A stretch of DNA of 64,000 nt from Flavobacterium ovatum (GCF_040703125.1 NZ_CP160035.1:2817001-2881000); one strand, 5' to 3'. Counted from the stretch's first letter, positions 27,671-36,555 are shown. Numbers and translations: made by a program. Notes: a model not told the origin generated them from the sequence alone.

Positions 27671-27793
27671 TTAGTGACTGCATTGCCCCAATAAAACCCA
27701 AAGGAGTATAAAAATTAAGACAGTACTAAAACAACCTCCACCTAATTTTTTCGCACCATAACCTGCTAAAAGGCCTTTAAATAAATTATTCAT
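27671..27793 (-). CDS. Tiny glycine-rich membrane protein
   Basis: A 40-residue frame: MNNLFKGLLAGYGAKKLGG, then a hydrophobic span (CFSTVLIFILLWVLLGQ) and CSH. Similar short proteins with GYGAKKLGGG are known to me in Flavobacteria only as hypotheticals. It stands 40 bases from the left end of the IS30 element, which may have separated it from an upstream promoter. Confidence 0.6.
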   Translation of the reverse strand: MNNLFKGLLAGYGAKKLGGGCFSTVLIFILLWVLLGQCSH

Positions 27794-27854
27794 AATGCTA
27801 AGTCTTAAGTTACTAATAATTTTTAAATGGTGGATTCAAGTAACAAATGCAACA

Positions 27855-28817
27855 TTATGCACATTGTTTAAGTTTTTGTTCAAAAATTTCATTTGGACTT
27901 TTAAATCCAAACCTTTTCCTGGGTCTATTGTTTAATTTATTTGTTACTCTTAAAACCTCTTCTTCTGTTATTAAATCAAAGTTATATTTTTTGGGGAAAT
28001 ATTGCCTTACTAGTCCATTTAAATTTTCATTAGCACCTCTTTCCCAACTACAATATGGGTTGGCAAAAAAGTATTTAATTTCTAGTATTTCTGACACTTT
28101 TTTGTGGTTGGCAAACTCTTTTCCGTTATCAGAAGTGATAGTGTGCAAAATAGGTTTCCATTCCATTAATAATTCAATTAATTTCCCCTGAACTTCTCGT
28201 GCTTCCTTACTATATATTTTAGCCATTTTTAGCACGCCTGTTGCTCTATCATTTATTGTTAATAAAGCTCCTTTGTGATTTCCACCAATAACCAAATCTA
28301 TTTCAAGATCACCTATTCTTTGCTTTTCTTCTACAACTAAAGGTCTGTTTTCGATACCTTCTCTGTCTTTAATAATACCTCTCGACCCCTTTAAAGCTCC
28401 CCTTTTAGCATATCTCTTACCTTTTGAGCGAAGGTGCTTATAATGTTGACCTCCTTTCTTTTTATCATCCCAAATGAATTGATAAATTCTTTCAGCAGAA
28501 ACACATTTAAAGTCTTTTATTTTGCAATGACCAACTATTTGTTCGGGACTAAAATCTTCCTTTAATAGTGATGTTACAAGTGTTTTAATCTCTTCAGTAA
28601 AGTGTATTTTCTTTGCTTTTTTTCGCTGTCGAAAATGGAATTTACTTTGAGCTAAATCTGCTTTATATACATTATTTCTTTGGTCTGAATTTCTAGAAAG
28701 TTCTCTTGAAATTACAGATTTGTCTCTACCTACAAACTCTCCAATTTTACTCATGGAAAATCCTTGCGAACGTAGTGTAGCAATTTCGTATCTTTGTTCA
28801 ATCGTTAAATGTGACAT
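27855..28817 (-). CDS. IS30-family transposase
   Basis: A 320-residue DDE transposase. The N-terminal HTH is HLTIEQRYEIATLRSQGFSM...VGRDKSVISRELSRN, typical of IS30. The catalytic core shows the first Asp in LEIDLVIGGNH, the second in TITSDNGKEFANH, and the Glu region in CSWERGANENLNGLVRQYFP. A TATTTTTG promoter box sits about 20 bases upstream of the ATG. The frame is complete. Confidence 0.93.
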   Translation of the reverse strand: MSHLTIEQRYEIATLRSQGFSMSKIGEFVGRDKSVISRELSRNSDQRNNVYKADLAQSKFHFRQRKKAKKIHFTEEIKTLVTSLLKEDFSPEQIVGHCKIKDFKCVSAERIYQFIWDDKKKGGQHYKHLRSKGKRYAKRGALKGSRGIIKDREGIENRPLVVEEKQRIGDLEIDLVIGGNHKGALLTINDRATGVLKMAKIYSKEAREVQGKLIELLMEWKPILHTITSDNGKEFANHKKVSEILEIKYFFANPYCSWERGANENLNGLVRQYFPKKYNFDLITEEEVLRVTNKLNNRPRKRFGFKSPNEIFEQKLKQCA

Positions 28818-28863
28818 CTTTTTTTGTGCTTAGTAACCCAAAAATAAGTGAAATTTTTTTCGT

Positions 28864-28915
28864 AGCCTACTGATAAGTCTTGAAGATCTAGATCTGCAAG
28901 ACTTATCAGTAGGCT
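28864..28915. promoter_or_regulatory. Long hairpin upstream of the IS30 transposase
   Basis: Perfect 19-base arms (AGCCTACTGATAAGTCTTG at 28864-28882, its reverse complement at 28897-28915) enclose a 14-base loop that is itself palindromic (AGATCTAGATCT). It lies outside the transposase promoter, so it could block read-through from the flanking chromosome, as in other IS elements. Confidence 0.75.
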
Positions 28916-29183
28916 TTATTTAATCAATTTCTAAGTGTTGCATTTATTACTTGAATCTAAGAATCATTAAAATTTCATTACGTGAAGTTCGGGATTTAAT
29001 TGCAAATCGTATTATATAAGTATTAGAAAATGTATCAAAATTAGCACTTAAAAACACAATTTAATATCGTGCTTAATTTTACAACATTGACTTCGAAACT
29101 ATTTTTATTTTGTAATTTTTTAACTTGTATAAGGTACGAAAACGAGCCAATTTGAAATTAGTTTTTAAAAATTAGTTTTTTAT

Positions 29184-29324
29184 GCGCCTATTCCAGGACT
29201 CCGCTATAGCCCTCCATTCGTTGGCTTTTTTTACTAGTCGCTAGAGGAGCTTCCTCCGGTCGCTCTCTATTGACTGTAAAAAATAGCCACCAAATTCTCG
29301 GGGATGCCACTACGGTCTGGGGCG
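29184..29324. repeat. Structured dispersed repeat, copy B
   Basis: It matches copy A (17307-17447) in its outer blocks (CCTATTCCAG..., ATAGCCCTC, CTGGGGC) and loop (GAGCTTCCTCCGGTCGCT). The stems differ but still pair: TAGAG/CTCTA, AGTC/GACT, TTTTTTAC/GTAAAAAA. The rest of the gene-free stretch 28958-29520 shows nothing recognisable. Confidence 0.7.
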
Positions 29325-29520
29325 TAACGTGCAGTTCTTATAATTTTGTAAAGAATTCCTTTTATTATTTTTCACTTTGAATTGTAAGGGTTAGCGGTTA
29401 TAAAGTATAGTAATTGAGAAAACTAAAAAATTTAATCGCATTGCAAATGATACGATTTCGTTTATAAATAAAGTAAGTACTCGTTGCAAACGAGCACCAG
29501 ATTAGGGAAATTATTACATC

Positions 29521-30318
29521 CTACCACCAAACAATAAAAAAAGTAGAATACGAGTCTTTGTGTTTTTGCCAGCACAAAGGAGATTGTTTTTCTAGCATAT
29601 TGATTTCAACTGTCTTTTTTATACTTTCAAATTCAGACCAAATTTTGCTGTTTTTGGGATCTATTCCCCATTCTTTTTTGGCGGGTAAACAATAGGTTTT
29701 CTCTTCATTGTGTTGACTGATGAAGGTTTCAAAGTTGATGTAATAACCCTTTATGGCTTTTTGATAAATAGGACTAAAATAACCTTTGTATTCATAAGGA
29801 ATAAACAAGGAAACTAATAAACATAACGCTTGTGAAAATTTATCAATTGGTAAAGTACTTAAAGTTGATTGCGTACACTTATGGTATAATAAAGGGAATT
29901 GCTTTGTTTTTAATTTTTCTAATTTCTCTTTTAAATAATCATTTCTGTTCGGGCCAATCCAGTTGTTTATCGGTTCTGTAGAAAGGGTAGGGTCAAAGAG
30001 GTAAAATTTATAAGCTAATTCCATGTGAATTAACTCTTTTGATATTTTATTTTCGATAATGAAATCAATTTCCCCAATGGTCTTTTTACCTTCAATGATC
30101 TGAATGTTTTCAGCTATTATACTATAGTTGGTAGAGGATTTAATCAATTCAGAAACAATTTTCTCCACTAGATGACCCAATCTTAGTTTAGTGGGCAACT
30201 CAAATTCCAAATCATCTTGAAGGTTCAAAACCGATAACTCAAAAGTAGGCACAGCAGTAACCGAAAAGTCGAGACTATTCGCTTGTAGTATTGAAGCTAT
30301 TCTTGGGTTGGTTTGCAT
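29521..30318 (-). CDS. DUF1853 family protein
   Basis: A 265-residue protein with the DUF1853 pattern: LRLGHLVEKIVSELI, TIGEIDFIIEN, LIHMELAYKFYLFDP and NWIGPNRNDYLKEKLEKLK. The E-x-D ... E-x-A-x-K spacing resembles a PD-(D/E)XK nuclease-like core, but the function is unknown. An upstream TTG would add four residues; the ATG at 30318 is preferred. The length is close to the usual ~270-300. Confidence 0.8.
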   Translation of the reverse strand: MQTNPRIASILQANSLDFSVTAVPTFELSVLNLQDDLEFELPTKLRLGHLVEKIVSELIKSSTNYSIIAENIQIIEGKKTIGEIDFIIENKISKELIHMELAYKFYLFDPTLSTEPINNWIGPNRNDYLKEKLEKLKTKQFPLLYHKCTQSTLSTLPIDKFSQALCLLVSLFIPYEYKGYFSPIYQKAIKGYYINFETFISQHNEEKTYCLPAKKEWGIDPKNSKIWSEFESIKKTVEINMLEKQSPLCWQKHKDSYSTFFIVWW

Positions 30319-30470
30319 TTTGTTTTTCAAATTATAGCGTAATTGTGCAAATTAATAGATAGGAAATGAAAAGACAAATAGGAGTGTGTAGTAGTTGCAA
30401 AAGTTATAGGCTACAGTTCGCACAAGAATCGACTAACTCTGCGCTTAGATAAACAAAAAGAGTTTACAAC

Positions 30471-31040
30471 TCATTCACCAATATATACATCTAATTCTTT
30501 TCGAAAGGAGTCACTGTTCCAATCTGCTGTTCCAATTTTAGCCAAAACAATATTGCCATGCGCATCAATGACATAAGTAGCTGGAATTGTCGAAGACTCC
30601 AATTCTACAGGAGGGTTGGCAGCAGCTTGATAGATGGGCAAGTTTAAATTCTGTTTAGCCAAAAAAGCATTTGTTTTTGTAAAGTCATCATTGGTAACAA
30701 ACAAGAACACCATTTTGTTTTGATAATCATCATATAACTTTTGCATACTCGGCATCTCAGCAATGCAGGGAGGACACCAAGTAGCCCAAAAATTAATGAA
30801 TATTATTTTGCCCTTATAATCGTTTAGCGAAACTGTCTTTCCGCTAGCATCCATCAATTGCCAATGGTAGCTAGAGAGTTTCTTTTGATCTGTAACCGCA
30901 ATCGTTTTTGGGGAGAACGCTATTAATCGGTTTAGTTGCACTTTTACAAAAGTACCCATAGGACTGAACAATAGTAAACCAATGAATACGAAGAAAATTA
31001 TGTTGTGAACGGTGGATTTTTTTATATTTCTTAAATTCAT
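30471..31040 (-). CDS. TlpA-family thiol-disulfide oxidoreductase, membrane-anchored
   Basis: A 189-residue redoxin. An N-terminal signal anchor (HNIIFFVFIGLLLFSPMG, residues about 12-29) puts the domain outside the cytoplasmic membrane. The active site is WATWCPPCIAEMPSM (CPPC near residues 91-94). The C-terminal part has the cis-Pro TIPATYVIDAHGNIV. Such proteins reduce apocytochrome or other envelope disulfides. It is the last core gene before the cassette array. Confidence 0.9.
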   Translation of the reverse strand: MNLRNIKKSTVHNIIFFVFIGLLLFSPMGTFVKVQLNRLIAFSPKTIAVTDQKKLSSYHWQLMDASGKTVSLNDYKGKIIFINFWATWCPPCIAEMPSMQKLYDDYQNKMVFLFVTNDDFTKTNAFLAKQNLNLPIYQAAANPPVELESSTIPATYVIDAHGNIVLAKIGTADWNSDSFRKELDVYIGE

Positions 31041-31321
31041 TTTTTATATTTTAGCAGGAAAGCTGTTTATTGCGATTACAAGTTAGGATAGCCTTATTAA
31101 TTGTGCTAACATATTAGGAAAGTTTTATACTTATAAGTTGTTTTTACTTTCCATTTTCTTCATGGCAGGCGAATAGTTCCTTATATTTTCAAACCCATTA
31201 CAGCCAATTCTGTTCAGTAGTAATAAATTGATTTTTCATCATTGAAGATTTGATGATATACTTTGAAGGAGTTCAAAAATTGGTGTTAAGGATTGTTTTT
31301 ATATCTGCCTATCGAAGAGTA

Positions 31322-31579
31322 TTAATCGTAATGATGTCTACATTTTAAAATTTGAATTTCATCATCGATAAATCGGTAGATCAATCTATGTTCGTCATCA
31401 ATCCTTCTTGACTAAAATCCAGCATATTTAGGTTTCAACCCTTCTGGTTTTCCTATTCCTTCAAAAGGATTTCTAGCAATATCTTTAAGTAGATCATTTA
31501 TTTTCTTAACTTTCTTTTTGTCGATTTTCTGCCAATACAAATAATCTTCCCATGATTCATCTACAAATACATATTTCAT
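31322..31579 (-). pseudogene. Txe/YoeB-type toxin with a nonsense mutation
   Basis: The frame from the ATG at 31579 reads 85 codons as a Txe/YoeB mRNA interferase: VFVDESWEDYLYWQKIDKK, then IARNPFEGIGKPEGLK, then SRRIDDEHRLIYRF and ILKCRHHYD. A TAG (31412-31414) stands exactly where the family has the W of the G-[FY]-W-SRRI motif, a one-base TGG to TAG change. All later conserved residues (R, H-H-Y end) are intact, so the lesion is recent or is a sequencing error. The ATG lies 1 base after the antitoxin stop. A truncated toxin would lack the catalytic C-terminus. Confidence 0.85.
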
Positions 31580-31580
31580 T

Positions 31581-31835
31581 CTATTCTTCAATTAGGTCTT
31601 TAGAAAACGTATTTCCGTTTTTAAATTTATCAATTGCAGCATCTAATCTTCTTTCGTTAGTCCTGCTAGATAATTCATAATTTGTAGCAATAAGCGAATT
31701 GTATTCCTCAAGAGATATAACCACAATTCCTGAATCTTTACCGCGATTGATTATTAGCGTTTCAAAGTTGATTGCTACTCGATCAAAATACGATTTGATA
31801 TCTTTTCTGAATTCTGAAATATTTGTAACTACCAT
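31581..31835 (-). CDS. YefM/Phd-type antitoxin
   Basis: An 84-residue antitoxin. The N-terminal Phd/YefM DNA-binding fold runs MVVTNISEFRKDIKSYFDRV...LIINRGKDSGIVVISLEEYNSL, and a charged C-terminal tail wraps the toxin. It is intact while its toxin is broken. Its promoter box TAAATTTG (31853-31860) lies between two TGTACA operators, so it should repress itself. It forms a toxin-antitoxin cassette at the end of the integron-like array. Confidence 0.9.
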   Translation of the reverse strand: MVVTNISEFRKDIKSYFDRVAINFETLIINRGKDSGIVVISLEEYNSLIATNYELSSRTNERRLDAAIDKFKNGNTFSKDLIEE

Positions 31836-31847
31836 AATTAATGTATT

Positions 31848-31867
31848 TTGTACAAATTTATGTACAA
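31848..31867 (-). promoter_or_regulatory. yefM-type operator and promoter
   Basis: Two TGTACA hexamers (31849-31854 and 31861-31866) are centred 12 bases apart within an inverted repeat TTGTACA...TGTACAA. This is the known YefM-YoeB operator layout. The -7 box TAAATTTG falls between them. Confidence 0.75.
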
Positions 31868-31965
31868 TACTTGAGTATTTTATAGTTTTTAACGATTTAT
31901 TATGGGCAAAGACAGTTTGTCATTGTTTAAGTATCTCTAGATTACCGAACGTCTTTTAAACTATC

Positions 31966-32097
31966 GCCTAACGTTTGGTCGCTTGGCGATGTGGCGATTT
32001 TTACCACAAATGTTGATGCGGAGAACCAAACTTTGATTAACCACAAAACTGTCTGCGGAGCACTGAACCGCCACTTTTGCCAAACGCCTGTTATGCC
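31966..32097 (-). repeat. attC-like site A (end of the AbiE/IS66-fusion cassette)
   Basis: It begins GCCTAAC (31966) and ends GTTATGCC (32090-32097). Arms CTTGGCGATGTGGCG and CGCCACTTTTGCCAA pair imperfectly with unpaired bases, around a variable loop. The GTTATGCCT at its right end is the exact inverse of AGGCATAAC at 36555-36563, i.e. the other end of the same cassette. It lies 38 bases after the AbiEii stop. Confidence 0.75.
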
Positions 32098-32134
32098 TTC
32101 GTTCTTCTTTCTGCAGTGTCATTGTCTGTTAAGG

Positions 32135-33154
32135 TTAGTGTTGTATTTCATTTATTCGCTTTTGCAATTCAGTCAGTCTGTTTATGAGTTTATCAAATTC
32201 TAATGGTTGACCGTAAATCATACTACCTTTCATTTCTTCATAGTCAGCTTCCCACATTTTTATGATGGAATCGGGTGGAATAAATTTGATGTTTGCAGGA
32301 TTGTGTTTTGCATAATCAATACCTGAAATAGCATTGAATTTACTGCGATGTTTTACGATTGTGTTATATAGCTCCGTGTCTTGCAATGCAATTTCTGCAT
32401 ATTCCGTTTGGCTTAGTTTTTCAATGTCGTAAAGGTGCCTGCTAAGACGTTCAACTCGTATTTTGTCAAACGGTTTCTGAAATTCTTCGTGCAATAAAAA
32501 TATCTTCTCTAAAAATGTCCGTTCAGGATTTACAATAGGAATTGTTATTGGTTTGTCTGTGAAAGGATTATCTGTGTAGATTTCAGAAACAAACGTACCG
32601 AAAGTCCTTTGTGTAAAAGGTTCTTTCAATGAGCGACTGCCAACTTCCACCAGAACACCTGGTTTTAAATAAGTATCTGTCTCTGTGAGTTTGTTGTAAT
32701 AGATTTCAATAATTAGAGGGTCTTGGTCGTGATTTTCTACTTCACGAGGTTTTATAGTTACATCTTTGAAACCCAATTCGACAAATTTATTTTTCAATTC
32801 TTCGGTAAAAACTTCTGAGATAAATTGAAACGATTTTCTTCTAAGTTTTCTGACGTCGCCTTTTGTGAGTTCGCCCGAAAAACCAAAAAATTCTCTATCT
32901 AATGCCAAATCAATATCTTCTGAAAATCGGTGTATTACGTTCCAACCTTTGCTTAATGAAGTTCCGCCTTTAAAAATCAGGGCATTGGCACATTCCATTG
33001 AAAAAATTATTGCCAATGTGTGAACTACCCACCAATCTTTTTCTGCGGCTGATGTAGAAGGCAAACCAATTTGTCGGCTTGTTTCTGCAAACAATCTGAT
33101 TTTAGTTTCATCGGGTAGTTGAAACCATTCTTGTAAATGTGTAAACTTATTCAT
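32135..33154 (-). CDS. AbiEii-type nucleotidyltransferase toxin
   Basis: A 339-residue protein of the AbiEii/AbiGii family, the toxin of a type IV abortive-infection system. The nucleotidyltransferase signature is FKGGTSLSKGWNVIHRFSEDIDLALD (GGTSLS then D-I-D-L near residues 63-83). The rest is the usual helical domain with RTFLEKIFLLHEE. It overlaps the antitoxin gene by 8 bases. Together they shut growth down on phage infection in other hosts. The start ATG at 33154 is inside the antitoxin end, as usual for the pair. Confidence 0.9.
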   Translation of the reverse strand: MNKFTHLQEWFQLPDETKIRLFAETSRQIGLPSTSAAEKDWWVVHTLAIIFSMECANALIFKGGTSLSKGWNVIHRFSEDIDLALDREFFGFSGELTKGDVRKLRRKSFQFISEVFTEELKNKFVELGFKDVTIKPREVENHDQDPLIIEIYYNKLTETDTYLKPGVLVEVGSRSLKEPFTQRTFGTFVSEIYTDNPFTDKPITIPIVNPERTFLEKIFLLHEEFQKPFDKIRVERLSRHLYDIEKLSQTEYAEIALQDTELYNTIVKHRSKFNAISGIDYAKHNPANIKFIPPDSIIKMWEADYEEMKGSMIYGQPLEFDKLINRLTELQKRINEIQH

Positions 33155-33743
33155 TGTCCAGAATCAATTTTCTAATCCAAACAGGTGCTAATTGCAAATC
33201 GTGTTGTAAGTGTTTTGGATTTTCATTTTTCAAAATCTTCTTTATCTGTTTTATTTCTTCTGCCGACGCTTGGTCTTTGCCGATTGTCCGTAATGCTTGA
33301 ATTGCCAATGTGCTGATTTCGCCAACAAACGCCAAGTTCTTGGAACTCGCTTTTTTAAACGTAATGGTTTGTTTTCCGATTTTTATTTTTCGTGCTGAAG
33401 TGTCCGAATAAAAAACAATGTTTAGCGGCACTTGCGTTGTCAAGCCCAATTTATACATTGCGTAACTTCCTGTCGGTACAATCGTAGCTCTGTCTCTTTT
33501 TGCTATTGCTATGGCAATTTCTTCAATGCTCGGTAACACTTTCCCGATATAATCGTCAATGACAGGACGAACATAAATACCTTGTGCAACTCGTTCTATT
33601 TCACCCGACTTTACTAAGCGTTCCAATGCCTTGTTTGCTGATTTAGCATTAGCAATTTTGGTAAAACTTTCCACAAAGAAAAGCGTTCCTCTTGGACTTC
33701 TCTTTAACTTATCTAACACTTGTATTTCAATGCTTTTTGACAT
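33147..33743 (-). CDS. AbiEi-type antitoxin/regulator (DUF6088-like)
   Basis: A 198-residue protein with an N-terminal winged helix (DKLKRSPRGTLFFVESFTKI...NKALERLVKSGEIERVAQG) followed by an AbiEi C-terminal domain (LPSIEEIAIAIAKRD...YAMYKLGLTTQVPLNIVF). It neutralises the AbiEii toxin and represses the operon. A 13-bp inverted repeat with the promoter box lies 14 bases before its start. It is the first gene of the AbiE operon. Confidence 0.88.
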   Translation of the reverse strand: MSKSIEIQVLDKLKRSPRGTLFFVESFTKIANAKSANKALERLVKSGEIERVAQGIYVRPVIDDYIGKVLPSIEEIAIAIAKRDRATIVPTGSYAMYKLGLTTQVPLNIVFYSDTSARKIKIGKQTITFKKASSKNLAFVGEISTLAIQALRTIGKDQASAEEIKQIKKILKNENPKHLQHDLQLAPVWIRKLILDNE

Positions 33744-33756
33744 TTTTACGCTTTAA

Positions 33757-33791
33757 TTTTGTCGCAAATTTAGTAAATATTTGCGACAAAA
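33757..33791 (-). promoter_or_regulatory. AbiEi operator and promoter
   Basis: Perfect 13-base arms (TTTTGTCGCAAAT at 33757-33769, reverse complement at 33779-33791) span the -7 box TAAATTTG on the minus strand (33765-33772). AbiEi regulators bind inverted repeats here. Confidence 0.75.
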
Positions 33792-33830
33792 AATGAATTG
33801 AGAATAATGTTTATATAAAAATTGAAGCGG

Positions 33831-36482
33831 TTACTTTTCTGAATATTCATAAATGCTTTTTTTGCCCGATTTTAAAAACTCAAAGAAATTTGTGCCTTGA
33901 TATTTACAAGTTTGAAGTATCGAAAGCAAAATCAAGTGATGTTCTATGTTTTTCTTTGAGAGGCTTTTGCTGACTTTCTTTCTCCATTTGGCAAATGGTT
34001 TTATGGAGTGTTCTGCATTATTGTTATTCCAAGGAATACCATCGTGATTTAAAAACAAAAATAATTTCTCTTTGTATTTGATAAATCGTTTTTGATAGGA
34101 AATGGCTAAGTCAGATTCAAATTCTGGTAAAATAACTTTCTTGTAAAATTTTTCTACTTCTTTTTTGTGCTTATTCAAATGAAACTTTTTTAAGCCATAT
34201 TTGTCAATCGTAGCAATGATATTCCGCAGTAGGTTTCCAAATTCTGATATTATCTGTTTAAATTCTTCGTCCAATTGATGTTTCATAAAATCTTCATTCA
34301 AATCACGAATAAGATGAACTAAACATTTTTGTTGCTCGCACTCCATAGAGTCATATCCTGTATAAAAATCAGAAACCAGAACACCTTTGAAGTCCCTTAA
34401 GAGTTCTTTCAAAAACTCAGGTTCTCTTGTTTCTCGAAATTGGTAATAAACACTATCATAATTGGCAAATACCCAAACATATCCATCAATTCCATTTATA
34501 CGTGCAATAGTTTCATCTGTATGAATGAGTTTTGACTGGCTCATTTTTTTGATAATTTCATTGTACGTTTCTTCATATTTTGTTGCTATGATTTCTTTGA
34601 AACGAGTCATTTGAGTAGCCGAAACACCTATGTTGAATGAGTCTTTCAGTAAGTTTATAATACTTTCCGTACTAAGTTTGTATTGAATTTTTTGGTTGAC
34701 TGACCACAACATTAAATTATACCCGTAGGTAGGCAATCTTCTCATATCCTCTACCATAAAGTTTTTTTTACAATTTTTACAAAAATATGCTCCACCTTGG
34801 TATTCTATAACTTGTTTTTTTATCCCAGACTTCATAAATACCAAATCAATTTGTGGCTTTTTGCTACTTCTGATTATTTTGATGTCTTTGTTACTGCATT
34901 TTTCACATTTATCAGGGAATAGGTTGATTTTTTTGTCAATGCGATTGTATTGCTTTGAAGTTTGTTTGGTTTTTGAAATGGCTTTATAAACTTTTCGTTC
35001 GGTTCGCAAAAAAACATGTTGTCTTTGGTAGTCAAAATAGGCTTTTGCATTGATTTCGTTAAAATGCTCAAGAGCAAAGACAGTTACGCCCCACTTGAAA
35101 ATATTTTGCTGTTTAATGCTATTAGCTAAAACCGTTTGGTCATTATTTTCGGAAAGTGAAATAAGCCATTCCTGAACTTTTATCAAAGCCCTACAATCCT
35201 CGATATTATAGGTAATCAATTTTTCTTTCAGGTAGTTTGTCGGATTCAACTCCCAATTATATCTCCAAATAATGCTTTGTAATCCTGATGCTTTTTCATC
35301 TGTCCAATTAAATTCCATATAGTTTCCTATATCTTTTAATCCGTTGGTATATGTCGGAGTGTAGATATCATTCGAAAATAGTGTAAGTACATTGAACGAA
35401 TTTTCAATGATTTTCTTTATTCTGTTTTGATAGGGCAGAGAAACTTTCTTGGCGATTCGTTTTAACACCTGAATTTCATAAGAACCATAATGATAAAGAA
35501 TAAAATCATTTTGCGTGTTAATTAAATCAATGAATTGTATAAAAACATTCTGTTGTTCAGTAACATTATTTGCCCAAAACGAATATTCTGTTGCTGAATT
35601 TTCTGTTTTGACGATTACTCCAATTAAGTAATAAAAATCTCTGTCGGGAATACTCTCAATATCAAAGAATATTTCCGTTGTTTTTTTTACTAATTCAGGC
35701 AATTTTTGAATAAAAACTTTTTGCTCCCTAATTGCCAATGCCTTTAATTCAGGTAGAAACTTACGTCTTCGGTATGGGTTTTTTTTCGGTCGAAAATTAT
35801 ATGATAACTGCTTTACAGAGAAAATACCTCTGTTGTTTTTTTGTTCAATTTCTTTCGGTTTTAAATTTCCTAAAAGGCTCAAATCATCTCTTTCTTGTAG
35901 CTTTTTGATACATATCGGATTAAACTCGCATACTTGACAATGGCTAATTTTATAAAATACAGGATGAGTTTCAAATTTTTTAATTTGCTCAATCGTAGCA
36001 ATTATTTTCTTTACATCTTTTGAGAGATTTCTCAATATTACTTTTGTGCTTTTCTGTTGACTGCCAAATATTATTCTGACTTCTTCAATTTTGAGGTTGA
36101 AGTTCTGTTGCAGGTAATGAGATTGTAACGCAATGAATAGTTTGTCTGATTTTTGGACTTTCTCAAATGGAGAAATAAGAATAGGTGCAAAACTGTTTCT
36201 ATGGTCGTAATAAATTCCGTCCAATTTCAAATCTACTTCTGCATTTTTGAATGAAATCTGAAGATAGGTTTTTCCTTTTTCAAACTTTAAATTAGATGAA
36301 TAATCAATATTTTGAAAATCTAATGAGAGTTTAGTTTGTATTACTGATTGTTGTTTTTGTTTTAGCGTTTCAAAAATAGTTTGAAATTCTGTCTGAGGTA
36401 ATTGATTTCCTTGAACCTTTTTTAAAAAGGCTTTGTGGTTGCAATGAATAACAGCGTGTAGAATTTCATTGGTTATTTTCAT
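33831..36482 (-). CDS. RecB-like/DEDD nuclease fused to an IS66-family transposase
   Basis: An 883-residue fusion. Residues 1-200 resemble the TM0106 RecB-like nuclease (ICIKKL preceded by CQVCEFNPIC, an Fe-S-type cysteine set). Residues about 265-445 are a YprB-like DEDD 3'-5' exonuclease (EIFFDIESIPDRDFYYLIG, then FILYHYGSYEIQVL, then YNIEDCRALIKVQEW). About 520-590 hold paired CxxC zinc motifs. About 600-865 are an IS66 TnpC DDE core: HTDETIARINGIDGYVW, LVSDFYTGYDS, NNNNAEHSIKPF. All three DDE residues are visible. No IS66 TnpA/TnpB or inverted repeats flank it. It is in the AbiE cassette, upstream and in the same direction. The role is unknown. Confidence 0.75.
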   Translation of the reverse strand: MKITNEILHAVIHCNHKAFLKKVQGNQLPQTEFQTIFETLKQKQQSVIQTKLSLDFQNIDYSSNLKFEKGKTYLQISFKNAEVDLKLDGIYYDHRNSFAPILISPFEKVQKSDKLFIALQSHYLQQNFNLKIEEVRIIFGSQQKSTKVILRNLSKDVKKIIATIEQIKKFETHPVFYKISHCQVCEFNPICIKKLQERDDLSLLGNLKPKEIEQKNNRGIFSVKQLSYNFRPKKNPYRRRKFLPELKALAIREQKVFIQKLPELVKKTTEIFFDIESIPDRDFYYLIGVIVKTENSATEYSFWANNVTEQQNVFIQFIDLINTQNDFILYHYGSYEIQVLKRIAKKVSLPYQNRIKKIIENSFNVLTLFSNDIYTPTYTNGLKDIGNYMEFNWTDEKASGLQSIIWRYNWELNPTNYLKEKLITYNIEDCRALIKVQEWLISLSENNDQTVLANSIKQQNIFKWGVTVFALEHFNEINAKAYFDYQRQHVFLRTERKVYKAISKTKQTSKQYNRIDKKINLFPDKCEKCSNKDIKIIRSSKKPQIDLVFMKSGIKKQVIEYQGGAYFCKNCKKNFMVEDMRRLPTYGYNLMLWSVNQKIQYKLSTESIINLLKDSFNIGVSATQMTRFKEIIATKYEETYNEIIKKMSQSKLIHTDETIARINGIDGYVWVFANYDSVYYQFRETREPEFLKELLRDFKGVLVSDFYTGYDSMECEQQKCLVHLIRDLNEDFMKHQLDEEFKQIISEFGNLLRNIIATIDKYGLKKFHLNKHKKEVEKFYKKVILPEFESDLAISYQKRFIKYKEKLFLFLNHDGIPWNNNNAEHSIKPFAKWRKKVSKSLSKKNIEHHLILLSILQTCKYQGTNFFEFLKSGKKSIYEYSEK

Positions 36483-36555
36483 TTAGCCAAGTGTTTACAT
36501 TTCGTTTATTCTTTTAACATTCTTTGATGTTTAGCACGGTCGTTTTATAGAATGA

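Larger units (their letters stand above)
27833..28957 (-). mobile_element. IS30-family insertion sequence
   Basis: Terminal inverted repeats of 22 bases (27833-27854 and 28936-28957; GATTCAAGTAAYAAATGCAA type, one mismatch) enclose one transposase gene. Length is about 1.13 kb. No clear target duplication is seen. A 19-bp-stem hairpin lies between the right repeat and the transposase start. The element appears intact. Confidence 0.88.

Noticed and set aside
31082..31091. GTTAGGATAG as the far end of the toxin-antitoxin cassette
   Set aside because: It matches the expected GTTAGGCGATAG only with a two-base gap, and no attC-like palindrome precedes it; the left end of the array remains unresolved between 31041 and 31322.
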